The position numbers and the translations under genes were made by a program. Below are positions 1-8,139 of a stretch of 64,000 nucleotides of DNA, one piece after another. Every line of letters starts with the position of its first letter. Within the stretch, counting starts at the first letter, position 1. Origin of the DNA: Ancylobacter mangrovi (GTDB taxonomy: Bacteria > Pseudomonadota > Alphaproteobacteria > Rhizobiales > Xanthobacteraceae); the NCBI RefSeq assembly GCF_024752355.1, contig NZ_JANTHZ010000003.1, forward strand, positions 62,001-126,000. Direction: 5' to 3'. The notes beneath the pieces were generated by a model. That model was not told where the DNA came from, searched no databases, and saw only the letters and a list, made by a program, of their open reading frames with translations.

Positions 1-707
<707 letters not shown>

Positions 708-749
708 GGCGGGTGCCGGCGGCGCCGGCGCGGATCTGTGAGACAGGTG

Positions 750-784
750 CGAAGGCCGGGCCCGTCCCGGCCTTCGTCGTTTTC
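750..784 (+). terminator. Rho-independent terminator after ahcY
   Basis: A perfect 10-bp stem (751-760 with 766-775, gaaggccggg / cccggccttc) with a 5-base loop is followed by a short T-rich run (tcgtcgtttt). It sits 44 bp after the ahcY stop and before the convergent acetyltransferase gene. Seen directly; activity is inferred. Confidence 0.75.
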
Positions 785-821
785 GCGCGGGCTTTGAGGT
801 GGAAGCGCCGGCCGGCCCGCC

Positions 822-1310
822 TCACAGTTCCTTCTGCATCAGCACCAGGTCGAGCCGCTGGCCGAACTTGGTGCCGATGCCGGGCATGTAGCCGGTCTCG
901 ACGAAGCCGAGCTTGCGGTGCAGCGCGACCGAGGCGGCGTTGCCCCCGGTGATGCCGCCGATCATCACCTTCTTGCCGAGCGCGCGCGCCGGCTCGAACA
1001 GCGCCTCGACGAGGTGGCGGCCGAGGCCGCGTCCGCGCGCACCTTCCGCGACATAGACCGAATGCTCGACGCAGATGCGGAACCCGTCGAAGGGGCGGAA
1101 ATCGCCGAAGCTCGCATAGCCGAGCACCTCCTCGCCCTCGGCGGCGACCAGCACCGGGTAGCGCTTGGCGTGGCGGTCGGCGAGCCAGAGCGCGCGGTTG
1201 GGCAGGTCGGTGGGGGTGTCGTTCCAGATCGCGGTCGAGGTCAGCACGGCATCGTTGTAGATGGCGAGAATGGCCGGCAGGTCCGGCAACGCCGCAGGGC
1301 GTATGATCAT
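822..1310 (-). CDS. GNAT N-acetyltransferase, phosphinothricin-acetyltransferase-like
   Basis: A 162-residue acetyl-CoA-dependent N-acetyltransferase of the Pat/Bar-like branch of the GNAT superfamily. Such enzymes acetylate small amines or toxic amino-acid analogues in the cytosol; the natural substrate here is unknown. The acetyl-CoA-binding motif A is visible as RGRGLGRHLVEAL, followed by GGITGGNAASVALHRKLGF, typical of this branch. The frame is open for 73 more codons upstream, but that stretch is low in family character and overlaps the divergent membrane-protein gene, so the ATG at 1310 (MIIRPA) is chosen. It converges on ahcY and is divergent from the small membrane-protein gene at 1429. 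Confidence 0.85.
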   Translation of the reverse strand: MIIRPAALPDLPAILAIYNDAVLTSTAIWNDTPTDLPNRALWLADRHAKRYPVLVAAEGEEVLGYASFGDFRPFDGFRICVEHSVYVAEGARGRGLGRHLVEALFEPARALGKKVMIGGITGGNAASVALHRKLGFVETGYMPGIGTKFGQRLDLVLMQKEL

Positions 1311-1428
1311 CCGATCGGTCTCCGCAGGGCGAGCGCGCCCGATTTTCGCCGCCCGATGCTGGCAGGACGGCGAGGCGCTACCATATTCCAAGAAAGTGGG
1401 CGACCACTCCGGAGGAAAGACACCAAGG

Positions 1429-1752
1429 ATGAACTCTACCGATCCGTTCGACCGCATGCGATTCACCGTCCGCCGCGTGAGCTGGTGGCAGGTGGCGCTG
1501 GTGGTCGCCGTGGCCGTGGCCGTCGGCATTGCGCTGGCGCTGGTCGCGGCGAGCGTGTTCCTCGTGGTGTTCCCGATCCTCGCCCTGGCCGGCCTCGCCT
1601 ACCGCCTGTTCGGCGGCCGCAAGTCGCGCGGCCGGGCGAGCGGCTCCACGGTCATCGACGCCGAATACCGCGTGCTCTCGCCCGAGGAGGCCGCGCGCGA
1701 GGAGGGCTCGCCGTGGAACTCCAACTGGGGTCCGGACCGTCGCCTGCGCTGA
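1429..1752 (+). CDS. Small inner-membrane protein of unknown function
   Basis: A 107-residue protein that I do not recognise. A basic N-terminus (RFTVRRVSWW) is followed by a long, very hydrophobic stretch at about residues 20-57, enough for one long or two short membrane helices. A hydrophilic tail follows that contains STVIDAEYRVL, a short patch seen in several small alphaproteobacterial membrane proteins. The ATG at 1429 is chosen because ggaggaaag (1411-1419) sits at proper distance; the frame is open further upstream but there it overlaps the acetyltransferase. It ends 6 bp before the convergent fpr stop. The tail is probably cytoplasmic by the positive-inside rule (inference). Confidence 0.7.
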   Translation: MNSTDPFDRMRFTVRRVSWWQVALVVAVAVAVGIALALVAASVFLVVFPILALAGLAYRLFGGRKSRGRASGSTVIDAEYRVLSPEEAAREEGSPWNSNWGPDRRLR

Positions 1753-1758
1753 CGGCGA

Positions 1759-2532
1759 TCACTTCTCCACGAACGCCTTCTCGATCACGAAGTCGCCCGG
1801 CTCGGTGGTCGAGCCTTCCTCGAAGCCCCTGTCCTTCAGGATGACGCGCATGTCGTCGAGCAGCTGCGGGCTGCCGCACAGCATGACGCGGTCGTCCTCC
1901 TTGTCGAGCGGGGGCAAGTCGAGGTCGTCGAACAGCTTGCCCGAGGTGATGAGGTCGGTGATGCGGCCCTGGTTGCGGTAGGGCTCCCGCGTCACCGTCG
2001 GGTAGTAGATCAGCTTCTCGCGCACCAGATCGCCGAAATACTCGTTGTCCGGCAGCTCGTTCTCGATGAAGTCCTGATAGGCGAGCTCGGCCACCGTGCG
2101 CACGCCGTGCACGAGGATGACCTTCTCGTAATTGTCGTAGGTCTCCGGGTCCTTGATGAGGCTCATGAAGGGCGCGAGGCCGGTGCCGGTGGCGAGCAGG
2201 TACAGCCGGCGGCCGGGCACCAGATAGTCCACCAGCAGCGTGCCGGTCGGCTTGCGCCCGACAATTATCTCGTCGCCCACCTTCAGGTGCTGGAGGCGCG
2301 AGGTGAGGGGGCCGTTCGGCACCTTGATGGAGAAGAACTCCATCGTCTCCTCGTAATTGGCGCTGGCGATCGAATAGGCGCGCAGGAGCGGCTTGCCCTC
2401 GACCTGGAGCCCGATCATCACGAACTGGCCGTTCTTGAAGCGCAGCGCCTGGTCGCGCGTGGTGGTGAAGGTGAACAGATTATCGGTCCAGTGGTGGACG
2501 GACAGCACGCGCTCGTGGTGAAGGTTGCTCAT
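1759..2532 (-). CDS. fpr: Ferredoxin--NADP(+) reductase
   Basis: A 257-residue bacterial-type FAD flavoprotein that moves electrons between NADPH and ferredoxin or flavodoxin, often supporting oxidative-stress defence and Fe-S or nitrogen metabolism. The FAD-binding RAYSIASANY motif and the NADPH-binding LLATGTGLAPFMSL motif are intact, and the protein ends GDFVIEKAFVEK, matching the conserved C-terminus of alphaproteobacterial subclass I enzymes. Length equals the family norm. The ATG at 2532 follows an AT-rich upstream stretch (about 2533-2585) that is a plausible promoter region. It stands alone, divergent from the glyoxalase-fold gene. Confidence 0.95.
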   Translation of the reverse strand: MSNLHHERVLSVHHWTDNLFTFTTTRDQALRFKNGQFVMIGLQVEGKPLLRAYSIASANYEETMEFFSIKVPNGPLTSRLQHLKVGDEIIVGRKPTGTLLVDYLVPGRRLYLLATGTGLAPFMSLIKDPETYDNYEKVILVHGVRTVAELAYQDFIENELPDNEYFGDLVREKLIYYPTVTREPYRNQGRITDLITSGKLFDDLDLPPLDKEDDRVMLCGSPQLLDDMRVILKDRGFEEGSTTEPGDFVIEKAFVEK

Positions 2533-2696
2533 TTACGAACCATTCTTGTGAAAACTTCCAAACAAACCGGAAGTCCATGTAATTCCCTGCGCCCCGTTTA
2601 CTGCGCTCCGTGGCGGCTGTCGACTCTCGCTTGCGCGGGCGGGGGGTGCGGATGGAACATGTCGGCGCCGGATGCACGAGCCCATGAGGCAGGTCA

Positions 2697-3104
2697 ATGT
2701 TCAGCCATATCATCCTGGGCGCGCGCGATCTCGGCCGCCTGAGCGCCTTCTACGACGCGGTGCTCGCGCCGCTCGGCCTCATACGGGCGGAGGCGGAGGA
2801 CGATGGCGGCCCGCCCGGCGCCATGTGGGTGCTGCCCGGCCGGCGCTGGCCGCAATTCTTCGTCCAGATGCCGTTCAACGGGCTGCCCGCCACCTGGGGC
2901 AACGGCACGCAGGTCAGCTTCGCCGCCCCCTCGCGCGCCGCGGTCGACGCGGCCTGGCAGGCGTTGCTGGCGCAGGGCGGCACCGACGAGGGCGCGCCGG
3001 GCCTCAGGCCGCATTACGGGCCGGACTATTACGGCGCCTATGGCCGCGACCCCGAAGGCAACAAGCTGTGCTTCGTCCATGCGGACGGGTTGGCGGGCGG
3101 GTGA
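2697..3104 (+). CDS. VOC-family (glyoxalase/bleomycin-resistance fold) protein
   Basis: A 135-residue single-domain vicinal-oxygen-chelate protein. The beta-alpha-beta-beta-beta modules are recognisable: MFSHIILGARDLGRLSAFY at the start and the closing YGAYGRDPEGNKLCFV, where the glutamate/asparagine-rich DPEGN turn is typical. Members are metal-dependent lyases, dioxygenases or antibiotic-binding proteins; which applies cannot be told. The start is the ATG at 2697, preceded by gaggcagg (2686-2693). It is divergent from fpr and converges on the GGDEF gene 15 bp downstream. Fold is confident, function is not. Confidence 0.85.
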   Translation: MFSHIILGARDLGRLSAFYDAVLAPLGLIRAEAEDDGGPPGAMWVLPGRRWPQFFVQMPFNGLPATWGNGTQVSFAAPSRAAVDAAWQALLAQGGTDEGAPGLRPHYGPDYYGAYGRDPEGNKLCFVHADGLAGG

Positions 3105-3119
3105 GCGTGCCCGGCCGCC

Positions 3120-4610
3120 TCAGTCGCGCCCGTGCGCGCCGCCCTCCTGGTTGCGCTTGGCCTCGTACATCTCGAAATCGGCCCGCTTGACCACCTGCTC
3201 CAGCCGCTCGCCATTGACGCTGGTGGCGAGGCCCATGGAGAGGGCGAGCGTGCTGGCGGAGTAGAACTGGTTGTTCAGCTCGACCAGCTTCTCGATGTTC
3301 TCCATCACGGCGAGCCCGCCCGCCCGGTCGGTGCCGGGCAGCAGCACGGCGAACTCGTCGCCGCCGATGCGCGCCGCGCAGTTGGGCTTGTCGACCGCCT
3401 TGGACAGCACCTCCCCGGCCCGGCGCAGCAGCGTGTCGCCGGCGGCGTGGCCGAGCTGGTCGTTGACCTGCTTCAGGTCATTGAGGTCGACCATGATGAC
3501 GGTCACGGGGAACGGGCCCTTGCGCTCCAGCCGGTTGAGCTCGTCGACATAGAAGGAACGGTTGTAGAGCTTGGTGAGCACGTCGTGCTTGCCGAGATAT
3601 TCGAGATAGGCCTCGGCCTTCTTGCGCGCCGTGATGTCGGTGAGCGCGATCTGCACCAGCGACCAGTCGTGCTCGTGTCCCGGCAGCACCGAGAACTGAA
3701 GGTGCACGTGCAACTCGTCGCCGCTCAGCGTGTAGTTGACCACCTCGCGCTGGTGGAACAGGTGGCCGTTCCACAGCTCGATGAGCTGCTCGCGGAAATG
3801 CCGGTGCATGTCGTCGCGGAACACCGAGCCGATATTGCCGATCAGCGCCGCCTTGCTGGGGGCGGAGAACATCTCGAGCGTGTGCTGGTTGACGTCGATC
3901 ACCCGAACCTCGCTCAGGCAGCGCTGGACGAATTCGGGATGCACGTCGGTGAAGACGCGCAGATCGGTGATGCCGCGCATGCGCACGTCATCCATCAGCT
4001 GCTTGATGCTCGAGAAGTCCTCGACCCACAGCGAGATCGGCGAATGCTCGAACAGGCCGCGGGCATATTCCTCGGCGCGGGCGGCCTGGCGGCGCGCGGT
4101 CTCGCGCTCGGTCACGTCCTCGACCGAGAGCAGCACCCGCGCCAGGCTCTGCTCGTAGCCCGGCAGCACGATGCCCTTGAGCTGGATGTCGAGCCGCTGG
4201 CCGCTGAGTGTGTAATTGACCGTGTTGCTCGCGAAGGTGAGATTCCCGTCCCAGAGCTGCGCCAGCTCGTCGATGTGCGTCTTGAGCATGTCGTCGCGGA
4301 ACACCCGGCCGATATTGTCGACGAGGTGCGCGAGGCTGTCGGCCTCGAAAAGCTGCAGCGTGCGGCGATTGACCTTCAGCACGTGAATGCGCTTCGAGCA
4401 TTCGGCGACGCGGTCCGGGTGCCCGCGCAGATGGTCGCGCAGCGAGGTGACGCCCTCGGCGCGCCAGGTTGCGAACAGCTCGCCGACGGCGCTGAAGTCC
4501 TCCAGCCAGAGCGAGATCGGAGCGAGGTCGAACATTTCGACGAAATCGCGGGAATCGCTGTCCGTCAGCGTGCCGTTCGTCAGATGGAGCATGTCTGGTC
4601 CACTGTTCAT
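3120..4610 (-). CDS. Tandem PAS sensor diguanylate cyclase (GGDEF)
   Basis: A 496-residue cytosolic protein predicted to make cyclic di-GMP from two GTP. Two PAS-type sensory modules (about residues 30-170 and 190-330) precede a GGDEF domain (about 335-490) with an intact active-site motif in ARIGGDEFAVL and the upstream MVDLNDLKQVND segment. The four residues where an RxxD inhibitory site normally lies read DKPN, so product inhibition at that site seems absent. No membrane helix is visible. The two sensor modules align to each other without gaps at a 160-residue spacing, an internal duplication. A TTG codon at 4613 is in frame, but the ATG at 4610 is preferred. No EAL domain is present. Confidence 0.92.
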   Translation of the reverse strand: MNSGPDMLHLTNGTLTDSDSRDFVEMFDLAPISLWLEDFSAVGELFATWRAEGVTSLRDHLRGHPDRVAECSKRIHVLKVNRRTLQLFEADSLAHLVDNIGRVFRDDMLKTHIDELAQLWDGNLTFASNTVNYTLSGQRLDIQLKGIVLPGYEQSLARVLLSVEDVTERETARRQAARAEEYARGLFEHSPISLWVEDFSSIKQLMDDVRMRGITDLRVFTDVHPEFVQRCLSEVRVIDVNQHTLEMFSAPSKAALIGNIGSVFRDDMHRHFREQLIELWNGHLFHQREVVNYTLSGDELHVHLQFSVLPGHEHDWSLVQIALTDITARKKAEAYLEYLGKHDVLTKLYNRSFYVDELNRLERKGPFPVTVIMVDLNDLKQVNDQLGHAAGDTLLRRAGEVLSKAVDKPNCAARIGGDEFAVLLPGTDRAGGLAVMENIEKLVELNNQFYSASTLALSMGLATSVNGERLEQVVKRADFEMYEAKRNQEGGAHGRD

Positions 4611-4858
4611 CAACGCTGCCCTTGTAGCTCATGAAGGGCGTGCGCGGCCCGTAAAATATCCGCCCGGGCCATGCCAGGCGACCGAATAAATGGACCAATC
4701 ATTCCAACTCGTGCACCCTGATGCGCAGTTCGCGCCCGGAACGGGTGCGCGAAGCGGCTCGCCGGGTGGGGTTGGCCCCGTGATCGCGCCGATGGACGCA
4801 GGAGCGGGCGTCAGGCTATATCCGACGGCAGGGGCGCAGGTGGTGCCGGAGTAGGTCG

Positions 4859-6244
4859 ATGAACGATATTGTCTGCCGCTCGCCGATCGACGGATCGGAA
4901 CTCGCCCGCCGCCCCGCCGCGAGCGACGCCGCCCTTCCCGGCCTGGTGGAGGCGGCCCGCGCGGCGCAGCGCGAATGGGCGAGCGTGCCGGTGGCGGAGC
5001 GCTCGGCCCATGTGCTGGCCTTCCTCGACGCCATGCTGGCGATGAACCAGGAGATCGTGCCCGAGCTCGCGCTGCAGATGGGCCGGCCGGTGCGCTATGG
5101 CGGCGAGTTCGGCGGCTTCGAGGAGCGCGTGCGCTATGTCGCCGCAATGGCCGAATCCGCCCTCGCGCCGCTGATCCCGCCGGACGAGCGCCCGGGCTTC
5201 CGGCGCTACATCAAGCGCGACCCGCTCGGGCTGGTGCTGGTGGTGGCGCCGTGGAACTACCCCTACCTCACCGCCGTGAACACGATCGCCCCCGCGCTGA
5301 TCGCCGGCAACGCGGTATTCCTGAAGCATGCGGCGCAGACCATACTGGTCGGCGAGCGCTTCCAGACGGCGATGGACCGCGCCGGCCTGCCCGCCGGGCT
5401 CTTTACCAATCTGGTGCTGACCCACGAGCAGACCTCGCGGCTGATCGGCTCCGGCGCGGTCGACTTCGTGAACTTCACCGGCTCGGTGGAGGGCGGGCGC
5501 GCGATCGAGCGGGCGGCGGCGGGCACCTTCACCGGGCTCGGCCTCGAGCTCGGCGGCAAGGACCCCGCCTATGTGCGCGCCGACGCCGATTTCGATTTCG
5601 CGGTCGCCAACCTCGTCGACGGCGCCTTCTACAATTCCGGCCAGTGCTGCTGCGGCATCGAGCGGATCTATGTGCATGAGAGCCTCTATGACCGCTTCGT
5701 CGGCCGCTTCGTCGAGCTGACCTCGAACTACGTCCTCGGCAATCCGCTGGACGAGGCGACCACGCTCGGCCCGATGGCGCAGGAGCGCTTCGCCGACCTC
5801 ATCCGCCGGCAGACCGCCGAGGCGACCGCAAAGGGGGCCAAGGCGCATATCGACCCCGCCTCCTTCCCGGCCAGCCGCGAGGGCACGCCCTATCTCGCCC
5901 CGCAGGTGCTGACCGGTGTCGACCATTCGATGTCGGTGATGCGCGAGGAGAGCTTCGGCCCGGTGGTCGGCATCATGAAGGTGAAGGACGACGCCGAGGC
6001 GCTGGCGCTGATGAACGACAGCGTCTACGGCCTCACCGCCTCGATCTGGACCGCCGATCTCGACGCCGCCGAGCGGCTCGGCGACAGGATCGAGACCGGC
6101 ACCGTGTTCATGAACCGCTGCGACTATCTCGATCCGGGCCTCGCCTGGACCGGCGTGAAGGACACCGGGCGCGGCGCCTCGCTCTCGCGCATCGGCTTCG
6201 AGATGCTCACCCGGCCGAAGTCGTTCCATCTGCGCCACGGCTAG
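4859..6244 (+). CDS. Aldehyde dehydrogenase family protein
   Basis: A 461-residue NAD(P)-dependent aldehyde dehydrogenase that oxidises an aldehyde to the acid; the sequence resembles the succinate-semialdehyde/generic ALDH branch, substrate unassigned. The cofactor-binding APWNYP region, the catalytic glutamate in ELGGKDP and the nucleophilic cysteine in SGQCCCGIE (about residue 263) are all present, as is the ESFGPV motif near the C-terminus. Length is slightly below the usual 475-500. The ATG at 4859 has ggag at about 4848. It is divergent from the GGDEF gene, and a micro-ORF begins about 70 bp after its stop. No linked transporter or regulator indicates the substrate. Confidence 0.9.
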   Translation: MNDIVCRSPIDGSELARRPAASDAALPGLVEAARAAQREWASVPVAERSAHVLAFLDAMLAMNQEIVPELALQMGRPVRYGGEFGGFEERVRYVAAMAESALAPLIPPDERPGFRRYIKRDPLGLVLVVAPWNYPYLTAVNTIAPALIAGNAVFLKHAAQTILVGERFQTAMDRAGLPAGLFTNLVLTHEQTSRLIGSGAVDFVNFTGSVEGGRAIERAAAGTFTGLGLELGGKDPAYVRADADFDFAVANLVDGAFYNSGQCCCGIERIYVHESLYDRFVGRFVELTSNYVLGNPLDEATTLGPMAQERFADLIRRQTAEATAKGAKAHIDPASFPASREGTPYLAPQVLTGVDHSMSVMREESFGPVVGIMKVKDDAEALALMNDSVYGLTASIWTADLDAAERLGDRIETGTVFMNRCDYLDPGLAWTGVKDTGRGASLSRIGFEMLTRPKSFHLRHG

Positions 6245-6315
6245 CCGCACGCGGGCCGAGGTTGACGCAGGGCGCGGCAGGCCTCACACCAGCGTCAAAG
6301 GGTGGAGAAACGCGC

Positions 6316-6408
6316 ATGACCATGCATGACTGGACCGTGAAACATTCGATCGCGGCGGTGATCATTCTGCTGATCGCCGTCGGGGCCTTCCTGTTCAGCT
6401 GGACCTGA
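6316..6408 (+). CDS. Putative 30-residue single-pass membrane protein
   Basis: A micro-ORF: ATG at 6316, stop TGA at 6406-6408, 30 residues. It begins MTMHDWTVKH and then has one uninterrupted hydrophobic segment (about residues 12-29, IAAVIILLIAVGAFLF) ending in SWT, the composition of a transmembrane helix. A good ribosome-binding site, ggtggagaaa (6301-6310), precedes it. It lies in the otherwise empty 250-bp space between the aldehyde dehydrogenase and ExoD genes. I do not recognise a family; tiny helices of this kind often serve as accessory subunits of membrane complexes, but nothing here shows a partner. Coding status is an inference from RBS plus hydrophobic pattern. Confidence 0.5.
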   Translation: MTMHDWTVKHSIAAVIILLIAVGAFLFSWT

Positions 6409-6527
6409 ACCGGCGCCTCGCGCGTTCCCCCCCGAGCTTCGCGCTTCTGGTTAATGTCACAATCAGTGCTTATCTGACGGGCCAGCGGTGGGGAGTGTCC
6501 ACCGTCCGGGGAGGAGTGTCGCCCGCC

Positions 6528-7190
6528 GTGCCGTCCGATATGCCGTCCGACATCGACAGCGCCAAAATTCCGGGCGGGGAAGACTACGAAGTGCTTCGCC
6601 TGTCCGACGTGCTGAACCGCATCGCCAACGATGTGGAGCGCGAACGCATTGCCGTGGGCGATCTGCTCACCGTGATGCGGGAGCGGGCGTTCGGGCCGCT
6701 GATGCTGATCTTCGCGCTGCCCAACGTGCTGCCGACGCCGCCGGGAACCTCCGCCGTGCTCGGCGCGCCGCTGGTCTTTCTCACCGCCCAGCTCGCGCTC
6801 GGCCGCGAGCCGTGGCTGCCGCCCTTCATCGCCCGCCGCTCGGTGGCGCGCAGGGACTTCGCCGCCTTCATCGGCCGCGCCACGCCGTGGCTCGCCAAGG
6901 CCGAGGGGCTGCTGCGCCCGCGCCTCGGCATCCTCGCCCATCCGCCGGCGGAATATGTGATCGGGGTGATGTGCTTCGTGCTGGCGACGGTGCTGGTGCT
7001 GCCGATCCCGCTCGGCAACATGCTGCCCGCGCTCGCCATCTGCATATTGGCGCTCGGCGTGCTGGAGCGCGATGGGGTCTGGATCCTCGTCGGCATGGTA
7101 TGCGCCGTCGCCTCGCTCGGCGTGGTGTCCGGCGTCATCTGGGGCTTCGTGCACGCCGGGCTCTACCTGCTCAAGAGCCTGTTCGGCTGA
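6528..7190 (+). CDS. exoD: ExoD-family exopolysaccharide synthesis membrane protein
   Basis: An integral membrane protein of the ExoD family, first linked to exopolysaccharide synthesis and symbiosis in rhizobia; its biochemical activity is not established. After a hydrophilic head (LRLSDVLNRIANDV) comes the family-typical block RAFGPLMLIFALPNVLPTPP, then LVFLTAQLALGREPWLP, and several hydrophobic segments toward the C-terminus, suggesting four or so membrane spans. The start is uncertain. GTG at 6528 is preferred because gggaggag (about 6508-6515) lies upstream; GTG at 6495 and ATG at 6540 are alternatives, giving 231 or 216 residues. It is convergent with the small gene at 7221. Confidence 0.88.
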   Translation: MPSDMPSDIDSAKIPGGEDYEVLRLSDVLNRIANDVERERIAVGDLLTVMRERAFGPLMLIFALPNVLPTPPGTSAVLGAPLVFLTAQLALGREPWLPPFIARRSVARRDFAAFIGRATPWLAKAEGLLRPRLGILAHPPAEYVIGVMCFVLATVLVLPIPLGNMLPALAICILALGVLERDGVWILVGMVCAVASLGVVSGVIWGFVHAGLYLLKSLFG

Positions 7191-7220
7191 GCGCGAAGGC
7201 CCGGGTCGACCGTTCAGGAG

Positions 7221-7454
7221 TCAGCCGACGTCGCGCGCGCTTTCCAGCGCCCGGGTCAGCATGTCGAGGCACTGCTCGGCCTGCTCCTGCCCGCTCTCGT
7301 CGCCGTGCAGGCGCCGGGCGATGTCGCGCAGGTCGCGAATGGCGACGTCCACCGCGGTGAACAGGTCGATATCGGGCGCGGAATCGGAGGCGGTGTCGGG
7401 CTCGGGAAGCCTTGCCGGGAACGGAATGACGTTACTCATAAGGCTGCTACTCAT
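7221..7454 (-). CDS. Small hypothetical protein, acidic/helical
   Basis: A 77-residue (or 72-residue, from ATG at 7439) protein of unknown function. The segment MSNVIPFPARLPEPD near the start is a common opening of small Hyphomicrobiales proteins. It is followed by a predicted helical, charged region (DVAIRDLRDIARRLHGDES... LDMLTRALESARDV) resembling a small helix-hairpin or coiled element. No membrane segment or signal is visible. Two in-frame ATGs exist; neither has a strong ribosome site, so the start is uncertain. It lies between convergent exoD and the divergent DUF983 gene. Confidence 0.6.
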   Translation of the reverse strand: MSSSLMSNVIPFPARLPEPDTASDSAPDIDLFTAVDVAIRDLRDIARRLHGDESGQEQAEQCLDMLTRALESARDVG

Positions 7455-7710
7455 GAAGCGACTTTCGACGGATGAACGAAGGGACGGCGAATCGGTGGGT
7501 GGGCGCCCGTCGACCACCTTGCGCGGGATTGGTTAACGTCCCCCTCCGGTACCGTCAGCTTCGCCACCCGGCGGAAAAGCCTCGCCGCCCCATGCATTGT
7601 CCGTGAATGCCCATGCAATCGGGCGGTTTCGTTGACATTGTATGCCGCCGCGCCCAGATGAGCGGGGTCGGTCGGCGGTTCCTGCCTCCGATCCCAAGCA
7701 GGAGGCTGCC

Positions 7711-8139
7711 ATGCTCAATCGCGAATGGCCGAAGCTGTCGCCCTTCGAATGCGGCATCAAGGGGCGCTGTCCCCGCTGTGGGCAGGGCCATCTCTTCAAC
7801 GGGTTCCTGAAGCTCGCCCCGCGCTGCGAGGTGTGCGGGCTCGACTATTCCTTCGCCGATCCGGCGGACGGGCCGGCCTTCTTCGTCATCTGCTTCGGCT
7901 GCGTGCCCTCGGTGGCGTTCGGGCTCTGGCTCGAAGTGGCGTTCCAGGTGCCCTACTGGGTGCATCTGGTGACCACCGTGCCGGTGATGCTCGCCACCTG
8001 CATTCCGCCCTTGCGGCCGCTGAAGGGATGGCTGGTCGCCAGCCAGTACTTCTACAAGGCCGAGGAGGGACGTCTCGTCGATCCCTCCGTTCCCGGCGCG
8101 CCCGCCGGCGGGCCGGCAGGGTCAGCCCCGCGCGCCTGA
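7711..8139 (+). CDS. DUF983 zinc-ribbon membrane protein
   Basis: A 142-residue DUF983 protein, a widespread alphaproteobacterial family of unknown role that is often near cytochrome oxidase assembly genes elsewhere. Two CxxC pairs (GRCPRCGQG and PRCEVCGLD) form a likely zinc ribbon in the first 45 residues. Two hydrophobic helices follow (about 60-80 and 85-105), with the conserved ADPADGPAFF between. The ATG at 7711 is supported by caggagg (7699-7705); the frame extends 23 codons upstream without family similarity. Its last 18 bases overlap the convergent MocR gene. No oxidase genes are nearby, so the context gives no function. Confidence 0.88.
   Translation: MLNREWPKLSPFECGIKGRCPRCGQGHLFNGFLKLAPRCEVCGLDYSFADPADGPAFFVICFGCVPSVAFGLWLEVAFQVPYWVHLVTTVPVMLATCIPPLRPLKGWLVASQYFYKAEEGRLVDPSVPGAPAGGPAGSAPRA

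Noticed and set aside
822-1529. Longer acetyltransferase starting at 1529
   Set aside because: The 73 extra residues have no similarity and overlap the divergent membrane-protein gene; the ATG at 1310 starts the conserved fold.
7520-7710. Promoter TTGACA at 7633 for the DUF983 gene
   Set aside because: A TTGACA hexamer exists, but no acceptable -10 element lies 16-18 bp further; not strong enough to report as a feature.
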